From positions 5,952,001 to 6,016,000 of the forward strand of contig CM049310.1 in NCBI GenBank assembly GCA_026874595.1: a stretch of DNA of 64,000 nucleotides, written 5' to 3'. The DNA is from Sipunculus nudus (Eukaryota > Annelida > Sipuncula > Golfingiida > Sipunculidae). The notes beneath the pieces are model-generated. The model saw nothing but the letters and a program-made list of their open reading frames with translations, ran no database searches and was not told the origin of the DNA. Below are positions 9,880-22,190 of this stretch, piece by piece. The translations under genes were made by a program, and so were the position numbers. Within the stretch, counting starts at the first letter, position 1. Every line of letters begins with the position of its first letter.

Positions 9880-11375
9880 TTATCCCCATTCAACTGAAGT
9901 ATAGCTCGGAGCCTCGGAGGTAATGGGTAGGCCTAACATGTTGTGCAGAGACCTATATTCCAGTTTCCAAGAAGATTTTCATGGACCTCCGTGGATGCCA
10001 AGATTCTAGGTGCATGGTAACTATTTGTGTCCTCATAATTAACGGACGACCGCATCCTTGAAGGTCTCATAAATAATAATAAAAAACGCGTAAAAATTCG
10101 AAAAAAAAATCCAGGTGGCGTCACCAGTCTGCAGGAACTGATGAAACAGTCCATGATGAATGTGCATTCAAAGAATCAGGGTGATAAATGCATAATTTGT
10201 TCAGAAACTGGAGGTTTTGTATTAAATTTTTAATAAAACTGAGGGGTAATAACGTGCATTATAGCTCAAAGGATATCGGTAACAGAGACCTAATTTCAGG
10301 TTTCCAAGTAGCGTCATATTGACCCTCTAGCATTACGACCAGATTAGCACCAGAGTGTCATGACATCTACGTCTGAGGATCGCATTATAAGGCCTTATGA
10401 AGATGCAAATATTTTCGTCATTTCTGACAACGCTTCTACAGCTACAGGTGCACTGTCAATCATCATAAACCAGACCATCCGTTTGCATTTTTGTGTACTT
10501 TTTAATAATACCAAATATGAGCGAGAAAAGTTCCTGTTTAACCAGCACATTGGCAAACCCCTCGGCATGTTTGTTGAATTTATGACCGCATGAACACAAG
10601 CATGGCTCGCACGGGTTACAGGACGCAGGAAACTTGCAGGCGACACAGGAAATGACCCGTGTCCATGGAGACGGTGTATCAATTTGGGTTGGGAGCTCAC
10701 ATATATACTTTTGTGTTTATTCACCATTCTAAGCATAATATTGAGATTATGGGCCGTTTACCACAATATGAATGCAACCAGATGCAGACCACTGCGATAC
10801 ATTCCTCCATATTACTAGTATCACGACTCGAGTAGGCTTACCAGCCCAGTTATCCGATTGCCTACTGAGTCGGGTTGTCACGGCTAGTTTCCAAGGGATT
10901 TTTCATGGACCTCAGTGGATATTAAATTGGAAGATTCTATGTTGAATGATTACGATTTGTACGCTGTTAACAGGTGATTGCATCTTTGAAGGTCTCAAAA
11001 ATAGAGAAAAAAAATATTTAAAAAATCGAAATATACACCAGTCTGCAGGAACTGATGAAACACTACATGATAAATATGCATACAACAAACCATGGTGATC
11101 AATGCATGAGTTGCTCAGATTCTGGAGCTTTTGTATCAAACTTTTAATTATACTATGGGGTACTTCTGAGCCCCTTAGCTTGGAGGATATGGGTAACAGA
11201 GACTTGATTTCAGGTTTTCAGGGAGATTTTTTATGGATCTCCCTGGATATCAAGTTAGAAGATTCTAGGTCCAGTGGTTACGATTTGTGCCCTGTTAGCG
11301 GATGTACAGATGAACGGAAGACGGACAAAGAGTGATCGCTATAGCTCAGATGACTTACCGTCAGCTGAGTTAAAT
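9880..11375. repeat. Two decayed copies of repeat B with intervening unassigned DNA
   Basis: Segments 9880-10330 and 10880-11375 share with 3936-4330 the order: A-rich tract, CACCAG, GATGAAACA, GATCAATGCA, then GGTTTTCAGGGAGATTTT. The second copy ends in the TAGCTCAG hairpin at 11342-11373. Between them, 10330-10860 shows overlapping open frames on both strands (113 codons minus, 77 plus) without recognisable motifs. Confidence 0.6.
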
Positions 11376-12189
11376 GCTATACTACCACCACACTGCATCT
11401 TCTGGATAACTCCTTCAATTACTATTTCAAGAAAAAAAATTGTATATTGGAATTGAAACATCATTACATTTAAGGAAATACCGTGTAAACAATAACAATT
11501 AATGCATAATGCTGGTAGAGGATTACCTACGCAGAACTGATCTTACATATGAGTAGTTATTTAGATTAAGTATAAGCAAAAACTGTTCATTAACATTTAA
11601 ATTAAAACCTGTTTTATCATTGTGTCCTTAAGATCTCCATAATTTCTGATGTCGAATAAAGATGTCCGAACACAGTAGTTTCCCTACTCATTTAGCTTGG
11701 TGGGAAGGGGGGGGGGGGGTTGGTATGTGATTTACTGTACACCTGTGACAGCAGGGGATATCCACCAGAAATCAGTGTCAAATCAGGTACCCTGGCATAG
11801 CTGACCTCCAGTGACCAGAAGTGGCCTGCCTGCATCTGGATATTATGCAAGTGAATTGAATAGAGCCTCTGAAAAACTTCAATAACGGGCCCTTTTTTGA
11901 TGTTCTGTTTTCAAATTACAGAATTTAACATATTAAATCCTTATGTGTACCTGCTGTAAAAATTAAATCAAATGTGCTTACAGGTTAAAAGAAGTGCCGT
12001 GGTCAAAGTCAGGCAAAATTTAAAGTACTGATTTTATATTTATGCTATTAACTTTTAAAATATTACAAAATTCAGATCTAATCTCGGGTATTAGATAAAT
12101 TATCTCCCTAAATAAAGTCATATCCCTAAAAAAGGCTCTAGCTCCAACAATTATCATGATAAGTGGGTAAATATCTTTTCTGATATTTT
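11376..12189. repeat. Dispersed repeat fragments cut by the BEL insertion
   Basis: 11400-11900 matches 39960-40235 (shared blocks include CAGCAGGGGAT and CCCTGGCATAG). 11990-12189 is the left part of repeat A and stops abruptly at 12189, where other copies continue towards the block TTATGTTTGGGCCC. The break coincides with the predicted BEL long terminal repeat edge. Confidence 0.65.
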
Positions 12190-12546
12190 TGTACTGCCTT
12201 CTTCATCGAACAAGGAGAATACAGTCAGTTAACCTTAACACTTTATTGCTCCCATATACACCGGACAGAACCAAGTTCTGATCTCATCTGTGACAAGTTG
12301 CATGTACAGGTGGGATGTGATGTGATTGGAACACAATGTCGTCATGATGCATGTTGAAACGTGTGTTGAATCGTGTGTGTGGTAAAAAAGCTGTGGCGGA
12401 GTCCAGGCTACACCCAAACTGCGCACACGGGCGACGATCTGCCCGATGCAACCATGCCAGAACGACCACCGCGTTCTCCACCTCTAAAGCTGGCGAGCGA
12501 TGCGCACTACCATAAAGGCTAGAAAATTAGACGTGTTAACGGCACA
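12190..12546 (-). repeat. Candidate 3' long terminal repeat of the BEL element
   Basis: On the minus strand a purine tract AGACGGGGAG (12556-12547) directly precedes TGTGCCGTTAACACG. About 357 bp later the sequence ends in GGCAGTACA, giving TGT...ACA termini. A polyadenylation signal AATAAA is at about 12245. The outer edge coincides with the point where repeat A is interrupted. No second copy exists in the window, so the limits are inferred. Confidence 0.6.
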
Positions 12547-12635
12547 CTCCCCGTCTGATATCAATGATATCACAACATATCAATAATAAAAATTACTAAC
12601 ATTTAACAATATAATAATGAAAGAATGTCAAAGTA

Positions 12636-14870
12636 CTAAACATCACAATGTTCGAGCAAAACAACTAAGTCACTTATCGGTCTCGTGTAGACCGTAGTTT
12701 TACCATCCATAACTACACGGATTTCTGCCTTGCGCACTCGGCTGTCCTTGCTAGGAATCGCGTTCTCAACTATTCCCACTGACCAGTCGTTTCTAGGAAT
12801 GTTCTTGTCTCTGAGTAGGACAACATCACCTTCCTTCACGTCTCTTTGGGTTGTTTGCCACTTGCGTCTGGTCTGCAAAGTGTGGAGATACTCATTTCTC
12901 CAACGCTTCCAAAATCGGTCCGCTAACATCTGAACCAATTTCCACTGGGATCTGTATATGTCCTTCATATCGAAAGTTCCAAGGGATACAGCGGCTTCAT
13001 CACATTTCTGAGTTAGCAGCATTTGAGGACTGAGAACCTGAGGACACTCTGGATCGGAAGAAACTGGTGTGATGGGTCTGGCATTAATAATAGCAGATAT
13101 TTCATGCATCAGCGTACTCAGTACATCATGCGTAAGATTCTTTGAATCCATGTCACTTAGTATGGAATCTAGAATGCGACGAGTTACACCATTCATCCTC
13201 TCCCAAGTCCCTTCCATATGAGAGGAGTGGGGTGGGTTGAAAACCCATACAACGCCGCTGTCATACAGAAAGTTTTGCATAGGTCCATCCTCTACATTGA
13301 TGGCGTTGATCTTGAGATCGTCAGTGGAACCGACAAAATTAGTCCCGCGGTCAGATCGCAGTTGCTTTACGTTGCCTCGTATGCCTCGTATGCGTAAGGC
13401 ATTTATGAACGCTGCCGAACTTAAATCCTCAACAACTTCGATGTGCACCGCTCTGATCGTGAGGCAAGTGAATATAACGGCCCAGCGTTTGCTGTGAGCG
13501 ACCCCACCTCTGGTGCGCCGTGCTACTATAGACCAAGGGCCAAACGTGTCAACACCTACATTAGTGAAAGGAGGACCAGGTATGAGACGATCAGCAGGAA
13601 GATCACTCATGAGTTGCGATTCGGGGTTTCGGCGAAGTTTACGACACTTGACGCACTTGCTGAGCACTGATGAGATCAGACGTTTGCCACCCACAATCCA
13701 AAGTCCTGCTGCCCGAATGGCTCCTTCAATGAAGTGTCTTCCCTGGTGCTTTATCCGTTCGTGGTAATGACGGACCAACAGAGTAGCAACATGATGAGCA
13801 GCAGGAATGATAAGAGGATTCCTTTCAAATGTGTTCACTTGGGCCCTGTTAAGTCGGCCACCCACTCGAAGCATGTTGTTCTCATCAATGACTGGTTTCA
13901 AAGACAAGATTTTGCTGCGTTCAGACAGTTGTTTATCCTCAGACAGACATTTTAGCTCGGAATCATACACTTCGTGTTGTACCACTCTTATAATGAACCG
14001 TGCAGCACTGGTGAAGTTCTTCACAGTTTTGAAGTCCTGGCACATGTGCCACCCTTTACTGTGATTTGTTTCGTGATAGGACGACGCAATGTGTATCAAG
14101 CGGGCGAAAGTTTCCACTAAGGCTTTCCAGGTTGAAAACCTCCCAAAGCGATGGGAGCCTAGTCCCTTCTTGACATGCGTCTTGAAGACATTCACACAGG
14201 GTCTGATTTCATTATCCTTATCGGGGTCCTCTAAGGAGAAGAACTCTTCGCTGGCCTCGATTTTCTCTGATAGAAGGAATCTTGGACCACGAAGCCATCT
14301 ACTGTTTATCAACTCCGAGACTGGAACTGACCTTGTAGCACAGTCAGCAGGATTGCTATCGGTGTGTAAATACGACCATTGTCTGGGTTCTGTAGATCTT
14401 CGAATCCTGTCGATTCTGTTAGTCACGTAGGTGTAGAACCTTCTCTTTTGGTTATGTATATATCCAAGTACTACTTTGCTGTCGGTGTAAAACCGAAAAA
14501 GATCAATGTCTATGTCCATGTTAGCACTTACGGTTTCAGAGATCACAACCGTAAGTACTGCAGCACATAACTCTAATCTCGGGATTGTATGTCCATGTTT
14601 AGGAGCAACCTTTGACTTTCCCATGACAAAGCCAACATGAACTCTGTCATCAACTGTAGTTGTTCTCAGGTAGGCCACTGCTGCAATTGCCTTCTCTGAG
14701 GCATCTGAGAAGATGTGCAGTTCTCTTTTAGCTGACGAACTGATGCTTTCCGGAACGTACATACGTGGGATTTCTACAGTTTTGAGAGAATCCAGTGAGT
14801 CTCTCCAGTTCTGCCAAACCGATTGATACTGTAGCGGTAATGGTTGGTCCCAATCTGACACATCTGCCAT
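12636..14870 (-). pseudogene. BEL/Pao RNase H, integrase and DUF5641-type C-terminus
   Basis: A 744-codon frame with intact domains although the polyprotein around it is broken. RNase H acidic residues: FSDAS (Asp56), LE (Glu100), YTDS (Asp130), NPAD (Asp176). Integrase zinc-binding residues lie around His370/His375 and Cys406/Cys409. The DDE triad is Asp441 (VGVDTFG), Asp507 (LRSDRGT) and Glu553 (HMEGTWER). The C-terminus (about 640-735) with DRFWKRWRNEYL and VLLRDKN is the conserved DUF5641 region. The frame ends about 90 bp before the long terminal repeat. Antisense frames here are shadows. Confidence 0.93.
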
Positions 14871-14884
14871 CAGCTCCCGCAGTA

Positions 14885-16462
14885 TTAATTTGCCCTGAAC
14901 GGTGATGGGGCTAGGAAACCGATAGGGTCAAACAAACTGTTCACTGTGGAGAGAACCCCACGGCGTGTGTAAGGTTTTTGTTCAGATTCGACTTGATATT
15001 TGAACATGTGTGAGCTCAAGTCCCAGATTAATCCCAGACTGCGTTGTAGAGGCAAATCACCTCTCTTTAGATCAAAGTCCTTTAGGTTTTTAGCTAGGTC
15101 ATCTGTAGAGAAAGATTTCATTACAGCCTCACTGTTCGAAGCTATTTTGTGTAACCTAAGATTTCCTTCATGCTTTAGAGCTTCTTGTGTCCTTCTCATT
15201 AAATCCACTGCTTGCTCTTCCTTAGGCAAAGAGATAAGACCGTCGTCAACGTAAAAGTTACTATTCACAAAATCACGAACATCAGAACCAAAAGCCTCTA
15301 TGCTGTAATCTGCGATACGTCTCAGACCATATGTTGCATCAGCAGGCGATGGTCTGTTGCCAAAAACGTGTACACACATCCTGTACTCTGTGAGTTCTTT
15401 GCTTGGGTCATTGTCCCTGTACCACATGAATCTTAGAAAATCTTTGTGGTCTTCTTTGACCATAAATCCGTAAAACATTTGCTGTATGTCGGCTGTTACA
15501 GCAAACTTTTCCTTCCTGAACCTCAGCATTATTCCCAGTAGGTTATTAGTCAAGTCAGGTCCCGATAGCAAAACGTCGTTCAAGGAAATACCTTCATGTT
15601 TCGCTGATGAGTCAAATACTGCCCTGATCTGATCAGGTTTCCTTGGATGATACACCCCAAAGATAGGCAAGTACCAACACTCTCCGCTGTTTATAGGAAG
15701 AGCCAATTCTGCATGGCCACTGCAAATGACTGTTTGCATGAAGGAAGTAAAATGTTCTCTCTTTGTTGGATCTCTTTTCAAACTTCGATCCAGTGTTTTG
15801 GCACGGTTTGCTGCCTGTGCTTTGTAATTAGGAAGCTGACATCTACCACTGCGAAATGGTAATGGTGCTACCCAACTGCCTGAAGGGCTTCTGGTGAACT
15901 CTCTGTCCATCATTTCAAGAAATAATTTGTCTTCAACTGACATACCAATGGCTTCATCATCTTTGGTACGCTTAAACACTGTATCACCAAGGTTATCCGA
16001 GGGTTCACACCAATTGTCACTCATTGTTGACTTTTCCTTGACGTTGAAAAGACTTGGGCATGGTGGAAATAGCGACGGGCGATTACTGCCAGTTATATTG
16101 GTTCTGTATACATTAACCGAGTCGGTGTTGTGAATCTTGCCAAGACACATCTCACCAATCAAAGCCCACCCTAATGACAGTGTCTGTGCAAAAGGTGCAT
16201 TCCCTGGACCTAAGCACTGTTCGTGAACGTGATGTGCTTCTGGCACATCTCTGCCTATGAGTAGCAAGATCTCCGCGTCATCATTTCTTTCTGGGATTAA
16301 GTCTGCAATAGGTTTCAAGTGTGTGTGGCACCTGGCTGCCTCAGGCGTTGAAATTTCATTCCTATTGTTAGGGATTCTATCACACTCTATAATAGTAGGC
16401 ATTTCAATGGATGTTGCTCCATCTGCAGGTTCTACTATGTAGCCGCTGGCTCTCCTACCCAT
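14885..16462 (-). pseudogene. BEL/Pao protease C-terminus and reverse transcriptase (broken)
   Basis: A 525-codon frame, in the same frame as the Gag segment. Reverse transcriptase motifs in order: AVFDSSA (281-287), ADIQQMF (324-330, first catalytic Asp 325) and NFYVDDGL with the catalytic YVDD at 404-407. The sequence GWALIG near residue 98 belongs to the protease-RT linker usual in Pao elements. The frame ends at TAA 14885-14887 just after GFLAP. The family's conserved continuation is found in another frame starting a few bases upstream, showing a single-base insertion or deletion. Confidence 0.92.
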
Positions 16463-16480
16463 AGCATCAACTGAGCCCCC

Positions 16481-17296
16481 TCAGGTATGGAGACTGTAAG
16501 GCACATTTTCGGACTGAACATCGAAGAGATCGAAGAATTCAGCAGAGGCGAGTGATCGGTTACTCTGATCATCCAATATAGCATACATTGGCAATGTTTT
16601 ATCTGAATTACCTTTAGCATATACATTCACCTGGACAATCTTAGCGCAGGACCTTCCATAAGGCCATTCTGAACAGATCTCAAGGCAGTTGGAGGTAACC
16701 GATGTAGGATCTGTGGAAGCTTTCTGTCGACTATCATCATGATCAGGCTCCCCGCCATGCGACTGCAGAGGCGGTTTGCTCTCAATGTGTAATGCTGAAG
16801 GATGAGTGTCGCTGTTACATATTGAGCATTTAATTTTCACTTTACATTCTCGTGACATATGTTCTGTAGTGTCGCAGCAGCGAAAGCACAAACCCTTTTC
16901 CTTCAGGAATTGTTTGCGTTCGTTTAGAGGTTTGCTACGGAAACCTTTGCAGTCATTTAACCGATGACCGGTTTTATGTAGAGGGCACCGAGGAATCGCT
17001 GAATCAGGTAGCTCTGTTTTGTTTACACAAACAACATGTTGAGTCTTCCTCATATTACTGCTTAGAGCAGACCGTTTGTCCTTGTGAGCTACACTCCCGT
17101 TAGAGAGAAACACAAACGATGGGTCATTTCTAGTGTCAGCAATGTCACGAATGAAGTCTGCAAAAACACCAAAAGGTGGAAACGTTACATTATACTGTTT
17201 CTTATGCCTTGAGGCGAGGCTTATCCATTTCTCTTGGATAGTGTATGGCAGTTTTTCAATCACAGGCCTCAAACCACTGGCCGTATCATAAGCCAA
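16481..17296 (-). pseudogene. BEL/Pao Gag zinc-knuckle region and protease (broken)
   Basis: A 271-codon open frame; its first Met is probably internal because the usual Gag N-terminus is absent. It shows three zinc-knuckle-like groups: Cys104 to Cys116, C137-C140-H146-C151, and C157-C160-H165-H170. The protease motif DDQSN is at residues 242-246, preceded by a hydrophobic strand. The frame ends at a TGA, yet the following reading frame is the same one and carries on immediately with pol-like sequence, so the stop is a mutation inside the polyprotein. Gag would package the RNA and the protease would process the polyprotein in an active relative. Confidence 0.88.
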
Positions 17297-18240
17297 CGGT
17301 ACTGAACTTTCATATATGATAATATTTATTAAGAAATATTTGACCCAATCCTTTGCAAGATTACATTAATATACGTCGGACTGCCTTCACTTTAACAGTT
17401 CTTGAGATAATATGATCAAAAGGAATTTAAAGATGGTTGCCTGGTGGCCATTTTGGACTTCTGACAGGTCTGAAATCAGACAACAACCATTGTCTAAATC
17501 GGACCAAAAATTGAAGGAAAATTACTGAAACTGCACTGAAAAAAGGATTTCTAAGGTGGCTAACTGGCAGACATAATGGATTTCTGACAAGTCTGACATT
17601 TGATATCACACATCCTCCAATAAGAGACCAAACTTGGGACAAATTATCCAAATGATGTTACAGGAATGAATGTCCAAAACAATTCAAAAGGCATGTTCAG
17701 GCGCTCATATCAGATTTATAGATATGCAAATGTAAAAGTGTAGGTCCAATATTTTTATTATCACTCTGCTTTTCAATGGGGTCAGCAGGGTTGGTAAACT
17801 GCGAAACCTGAAAGAAAAGAAATGAAGAAAGCATGACTAAGAGTCATGTAATAAAATAAAGCCATCCTAAATCAAGTACACATCCACATATTATGAGAAC
17901 AAACACTTGCTTTTATATGTGGTGATTTATATAAAAATATTCAGATATCTAGGAAACTAAGTTTATTGCTATGATTCCATAAAATAAACTGCAAAATGTT
18001 CCCATCATCTTATAAATCAGTAGCTAAACCTTTATACTATACTCTCATAGTGTTAATTCCTGGCTGAAGTATTCCAACAAGTGTTTTGTTATGCAGTAAC
18101 GAGGTACTTATCACTCAGCCTTATCACTTAATAGCCTGATACAAAAGGGGAGTCATATGTCACCAGTGTCACTCACAATTACAGCCACACGGTGAGATGT
18201 ACCAGCTTGAGTGCAAGCTTATTTATACAAGAAAAATAGA
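17297..18240. other. Intergenic DNA, partly a decayed repeat
   Basis: 17430-17660 has phrases also found in the 31.84-32.7 kb array (GGTGGCCATTTTGGACTTC, TTCTGACAGGTCTG), so it is a fragment of that family. 17700-18240 shows nothing recognisable. Confidence 0.45.
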
Positions 18241-19095
18241 GATGGTCTACAAAATAAGTTGACCTGACCTATGACCTTGGCCATTTGCCCACATATCAAC
18301 TGGATTCTTTCTATATGATGGGTAACTACTAACCAATTACATCTGGCCGGGTGTAATTACTTGGCAACCAATGAGTGAATAACTTAGACCTGCAACCTTT
18401 AACCTCCTGACCAGCTGACCTCAAAATCAATTAGTTATTTCTTCATGCAAAAAGACCCATAAATATGAAGTTTGAATCACATTCAGTGATGCATAGATGT
18501 GGCATATGTGAAAGACTGAAGGTTTGGGTTGAACAGTTTCACTTGAAATATGTTCACAAGCATTTAGAACAATATTGTGACCTTGACCTTTGACCTTTTG
18601 AACTCAACATCAATAGGCTTCTTCTCCTATTGGTAGGTAAGCCATATATGACAGATGGAAAGTATAGATTGAAAAATTTGCCTGAAAATGACTCCACGCA
18701 AGAAGAGGGTGCTGTGAACTTGACCTTTGACCTCAAAATCAACAGGTCATTTCCCCTGTTGGCAGAGAAGCGATATCAGTGCTGAAAGGTTTGGAATGAA
18801 AGGTCTAGCTTGAAATGTGTCCACAACCTTTTCAAAGAAGTGGATCCTGTGACCCTGACCTTTCACCTTGTGACCTCAACATCTATAGGATTCTTCTCCC
18901 ACTTAGTAGGTGAGCTATATGTGAAAGATAAAAAAATTGGGATGAAAGGTTTGGCTTAAAATGCATCCACAGGCTTTTCAAAGAAGTTGGTTCTGTGACC
19001 TTGACCTTTGACCTTGTGACCTCAAAATAATTATGGTTCTTCCCCTGTTGGTAGGTCAGGAGGACGGACAAAGACCCATCGCTATAGCCCAGCCT
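18240..19095 (-). repeat. Tandem array carrying AGGTCA half-sites (minus orientation)
   Basis: Units of about 140 bp, each with TGACCTTGACCTTTGACC or a variant at about 18265, 18578, 18714, 18851 and 18999. The segments between share GTTGGTAGGTNAG and TGGAAAGTATAGATTG-like blocks. It is a diverged, inverted relative of the array at 41.19-42.35 kb. It ends near a TAGCCCAGCCTGACTG hairpin remnant. Confidence 0.8.
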
Positions 19096-20087
19096 GACTG
19101 TAAGTTTTATAAACAATTTTATAAACATACTTCTACCTTTTTTCCCCAAAGCCCGGAACTTTTGTTTGTGACAAAATTAAGCAGTCACAGTTGTACTTGG
19201 CTCCAGTCTACAATCAATGGCAAGGGCCGGTCTACCCTCGCCCTTAAATTGCGGATCAGTTGCAAATAAATATTTGAGCCATGTGCCCTTTCCTTTACAC
19301 AAGCAGTTTTTACTGGTTTGAGGCTCAGTAAAGGTAGGGAAACGTTTGTAAAATTGATCTTAAAATGTTCAAGCAAATATCATACACAAATACTTAAGGA
19401 GTTTCCCCAGGAAAAGCATATGAAAATATTTGTATGCAGAACAAATTAAAGTTTTGTCTGCAAAGGAAAGAATTTCTAGTCTGTAACACGTGACCTCTAA
19501 CTAGATGACCGGACAGATGGATCATGGGAAGGGGGAAAGCATCCAAATGACGGAAGTTACCTGTGTTGAAGAAACAGTGGTTTCTATCTTGACTGCTTAC
19601 CCGTGAACTAAAACATGTCACAGGTTCTGAAAATTATGGGGTGGTACTAATCATATATAGTGAACATTGACGGTTGGCAAAGGAACTTATTCTTACAAAT
19701 CTTTGAGAAGGATGAAAAGTACAACTGATTACATTTCTTGTGAATAACTATAATCACTTTCATACAACAAAATACTAAGGGAAGCTTCATAATTGCGGTG
19801 TTATTTTTTTCCATTTTTAAATCATCGGTGTTTCAGGTTTCTTTTTTTGCGACATCAGTATGCAATAACCCACACAGTATACATTCATTATATATTAATT
19901 ATTTAAAATGCGTGTAAAATCTGAACAATCTTAAAGAACAAGTACCAAAAGGTGCATCCATTTTTTTATTATTAGCAAATCAAAAGTATTTTAAAGATCT
20001 GACAATATTGATTATATTATGTTTGATTTTTCGGTAACAAAAGTTCAGTTGCTGTGTATAATATCATTCTGTTTCCTCTAGACTTTG

Positions 20088-20090
<3 letters not shown>
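19096..20090. other. Intergenic, no feature recognised
   Basis: Includes overlapping short open frames at 19185-19376 and 19394-19621 with no motif. Otherwise AT-rich. Confidence 0.45.

Positions 20091-20137
<47 letters not shown>
20091..20137. repeat. (TA)n microsatellite
   Basis: About 23 uninterrupted TA dinucleotides. Confidence 0.95.
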
Positions 20138-20139
<2 letters not shown>

Positions 20140-20689
20140 ATACTTAAGATGCCAGTAGGACTAGAGTATAGGTAACACTTCACCTCCAGGTGTTTATTGG
20201 TCGCCTTATTCCCGAACGTTTTATTTTATTCGATTATTCCCCTTTAGCGAGTATTGCGAAATTTGAAGTCCTCGAGAACATGAACCCAACCACAATATTA
20301 TTATCATTAAAATGCAGTTCGGACAGGAACATCGAACATCGTGGAATTTTTTTTTTTACCTTACTCTCTCTTTACATAACTGATTTATGACATACATGTA
20401 ATGTTGAATCACATCGCAAACAAAGGACTTTCATACAGATGTTACAGACCAAGTAGCTATTCCTGAGCTGAAACAATCAACAGAATCAGACATATACCAT
20501 ATATTGCTCTAACATGTAATCATTTATAGGCAAAAAAGATTCATCGTGCATCATTCTGTAAAAAATATGTGCACTGACATATGTACCTCATGGCAAACTT
20601 TTTGGTCTTTTTTTCTCAATGTACTTCACAAGTAACGTGACATTCAGGAGGCGTAGATAATCATTATGCAAAAAGATTAGCCAAGATTT
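20138..20689. other. Intergenic, no feature seen
   Basis: AT-rich; no repeat or exon signal recognised. Confidence 0.4.
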
Positions 20690-21320
20690 CTACCGCCCTG
20701 CATCTCCCTGACAATCAATAATAATTAACACAGTCAGCCTAAGCAGATACTACCCTGGCTCTCCCCAACAATGAATCCTGATAAGGTCAACCTATACAAC
20801 TACCGCCCTGGCCCTCTCCGACAATGAATCCTGATACAGTCAGCCAATGCAGGTAATCCGTGTAGGCAACTTCCGCCCAGCCCCTCCCCGACAACGAAAC
20901 GAAAAGTTATATACGGTTAGCCAAGGCAACTACTGCCCAGTTCCTCTCCGCCAACGGATCCAATACGGTCAGCCGAGGCAACTACCTCCCAGACCCTCCC
21001 CGACAACGAATCCAATACGGTAAGCCAAAGTTAGTACCGCCCAGTGCCTCAAAAACAACGAATCAAATACGGTCAGCCAAAGCTAGTACCGCCCTGGCTC
21101 TCCTCAACAATGAATCCTGATACGGTCAGCCCAGGCAACTACCGCCCAGACACTCCCCGCGGCCCCGACAACGAATCAAATACGGTTAGCCCAGGCAACT
21201 ACCGCCCTGGAAAATACCGCCAAGCCCCTACCCTATACAATGAATTCTGATGCGGTCAGCCCAGGCAACTACCGTCCTGCCAACTACTGCCCGGATCCTC
21301 CCCCACAACGAATCCTAATA
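20690..21320. repeat. Degenerate GC-richer tandem repeat, unit about 55-65 bp
   Basis: Around ten imperfect units with the pattern CAACTACCGCCC, then CTCCCCGACAACGAATCC, then AATACGGTCAGCC. Unit length varies. A 68-codon open frame (21044-21250) follows from the repeat and is not called. Confidence 0.85.
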
Positions 21321-21834
21321 CACCCATGCATACATAACTAGCGTTATGGTTAAATAATCATTTGTCGCAGAAGCATATGACTGCAGAATTAATGTAGAAA
21401 TCCTCTGAACTAAATCCAGTCAAAAACATTTGGGGATATTTACACTCGGCAATCCTTAAAAAAATTTGGGTTCATGTGCCATTTTTGGTCCAAAATTTAC
21501 AAACCCATGCCTTTCCCCTTTTTCATCACAGTTTTTTAATCCTCAGATACTGAAGTTAAATCAGGCAATAACATATTCTTCTGCATTTTTTTATTACCTT
21601 AACTGCACTCCGCAAGACATGTGAAGCTAATGATTATGTTTTGTGTGCAATGCTATCAAATAACACAATGACTGTGTTTTAAAAGCAAGGCCTACAGGCC
21701 TAATGCAAACCTGTGCAATGGGATATACATCAGGTATAATGCTACCATGCTGGACGATTACTTTTCAAGCACATGTGTGACATATAAATGTACAATGCAA
21801 GTACTAAATACTGGCATGGGTGTACACAACACAA
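21321..21834. other. Intergenic, no feature seen
   Basis: AT-rich; nothing recognised. Confidence 0.4.
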
Positions 21835-22190
21835 AAATGATTGAAGGTGGCCCCACCAGTTTTGTGTACCAGAAAGCCATCAAAGATGTATGGACATGCA
21901 AAATTTCAGGTAGATACTTCAAACCACTCTTTGGCTATGTGCACAGATGCATAAAACAATTGTAGGTGACGCCACAAGTCTTGTATACAACAAAAATATC
22001 CGAGATTTATTGATATGTATAATTTCAGGCTGATATGTCAAATCCCTCCTGAGGAATAAGCAGGTATATACACTGTACAAAAGTTATTTTAGGTGGCGAC
22101 AACAGTCTTGTATACCAGAAAGCAATCAGCGATGCATGGCCAAGTCAAAATGTCAGGACAATACATCAAACATCTCTCTTGAGTCAGTCG
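21835..22190 (-). repeat. Old three-unit satellite related to the Helitron satellite
   Basis: Three units of about 120-125 bp, each opening with a decayed palindrome (GGTGGCCCCACC at 21846, GGTGACGCCACA at 21966, GGTGGCGACAAC at 22092). Each is followed by a TTGTGTACCAGAAAGCCATC-like block and ATGCAAAATTTCAGG. The order matches the half-unit of the satellite in elements H1 and H2. Confidence 0.7.

Larger units (their letters stand above)
12190..17296 (-). mobile_element. BEL/Pao retrotransposon, 5'-truncated and inactivated
   Basis: On the minus strand the order is Gag C-terminal zinc knuckles, aspartic protease, reverse transcriptase, RNase H, integrase, DUF5641-type tail, purine tract, 3' long terminal repeat. 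This order and the DDQSN and YVDD motifs are typical of Pao elements. The 5' long terminal repeat, primer-binding site and Gag N-terminal domain are missing: sequence to the right of 17296 shows no Gag similarity. The coding region is broken by one in-frame TGA (16481-16483) and one single-base frame change (about 14900-14915). It is a decayed genomic copy with no intact polyprotein. Confidence 0.92.

Noticed and set aside
12730-16442. Plus-strand frames of 60-113 codons inside the BEL element
   Set aside because: They are antisense shadows of the pol and gag frames.
21044-21250. 68-codon frame rich in Pro, Asn and Thr
   Set aside because: It lies wholly within the degenerate tandem repeat at 20690-21320, and its periodicity is that of the repeat.
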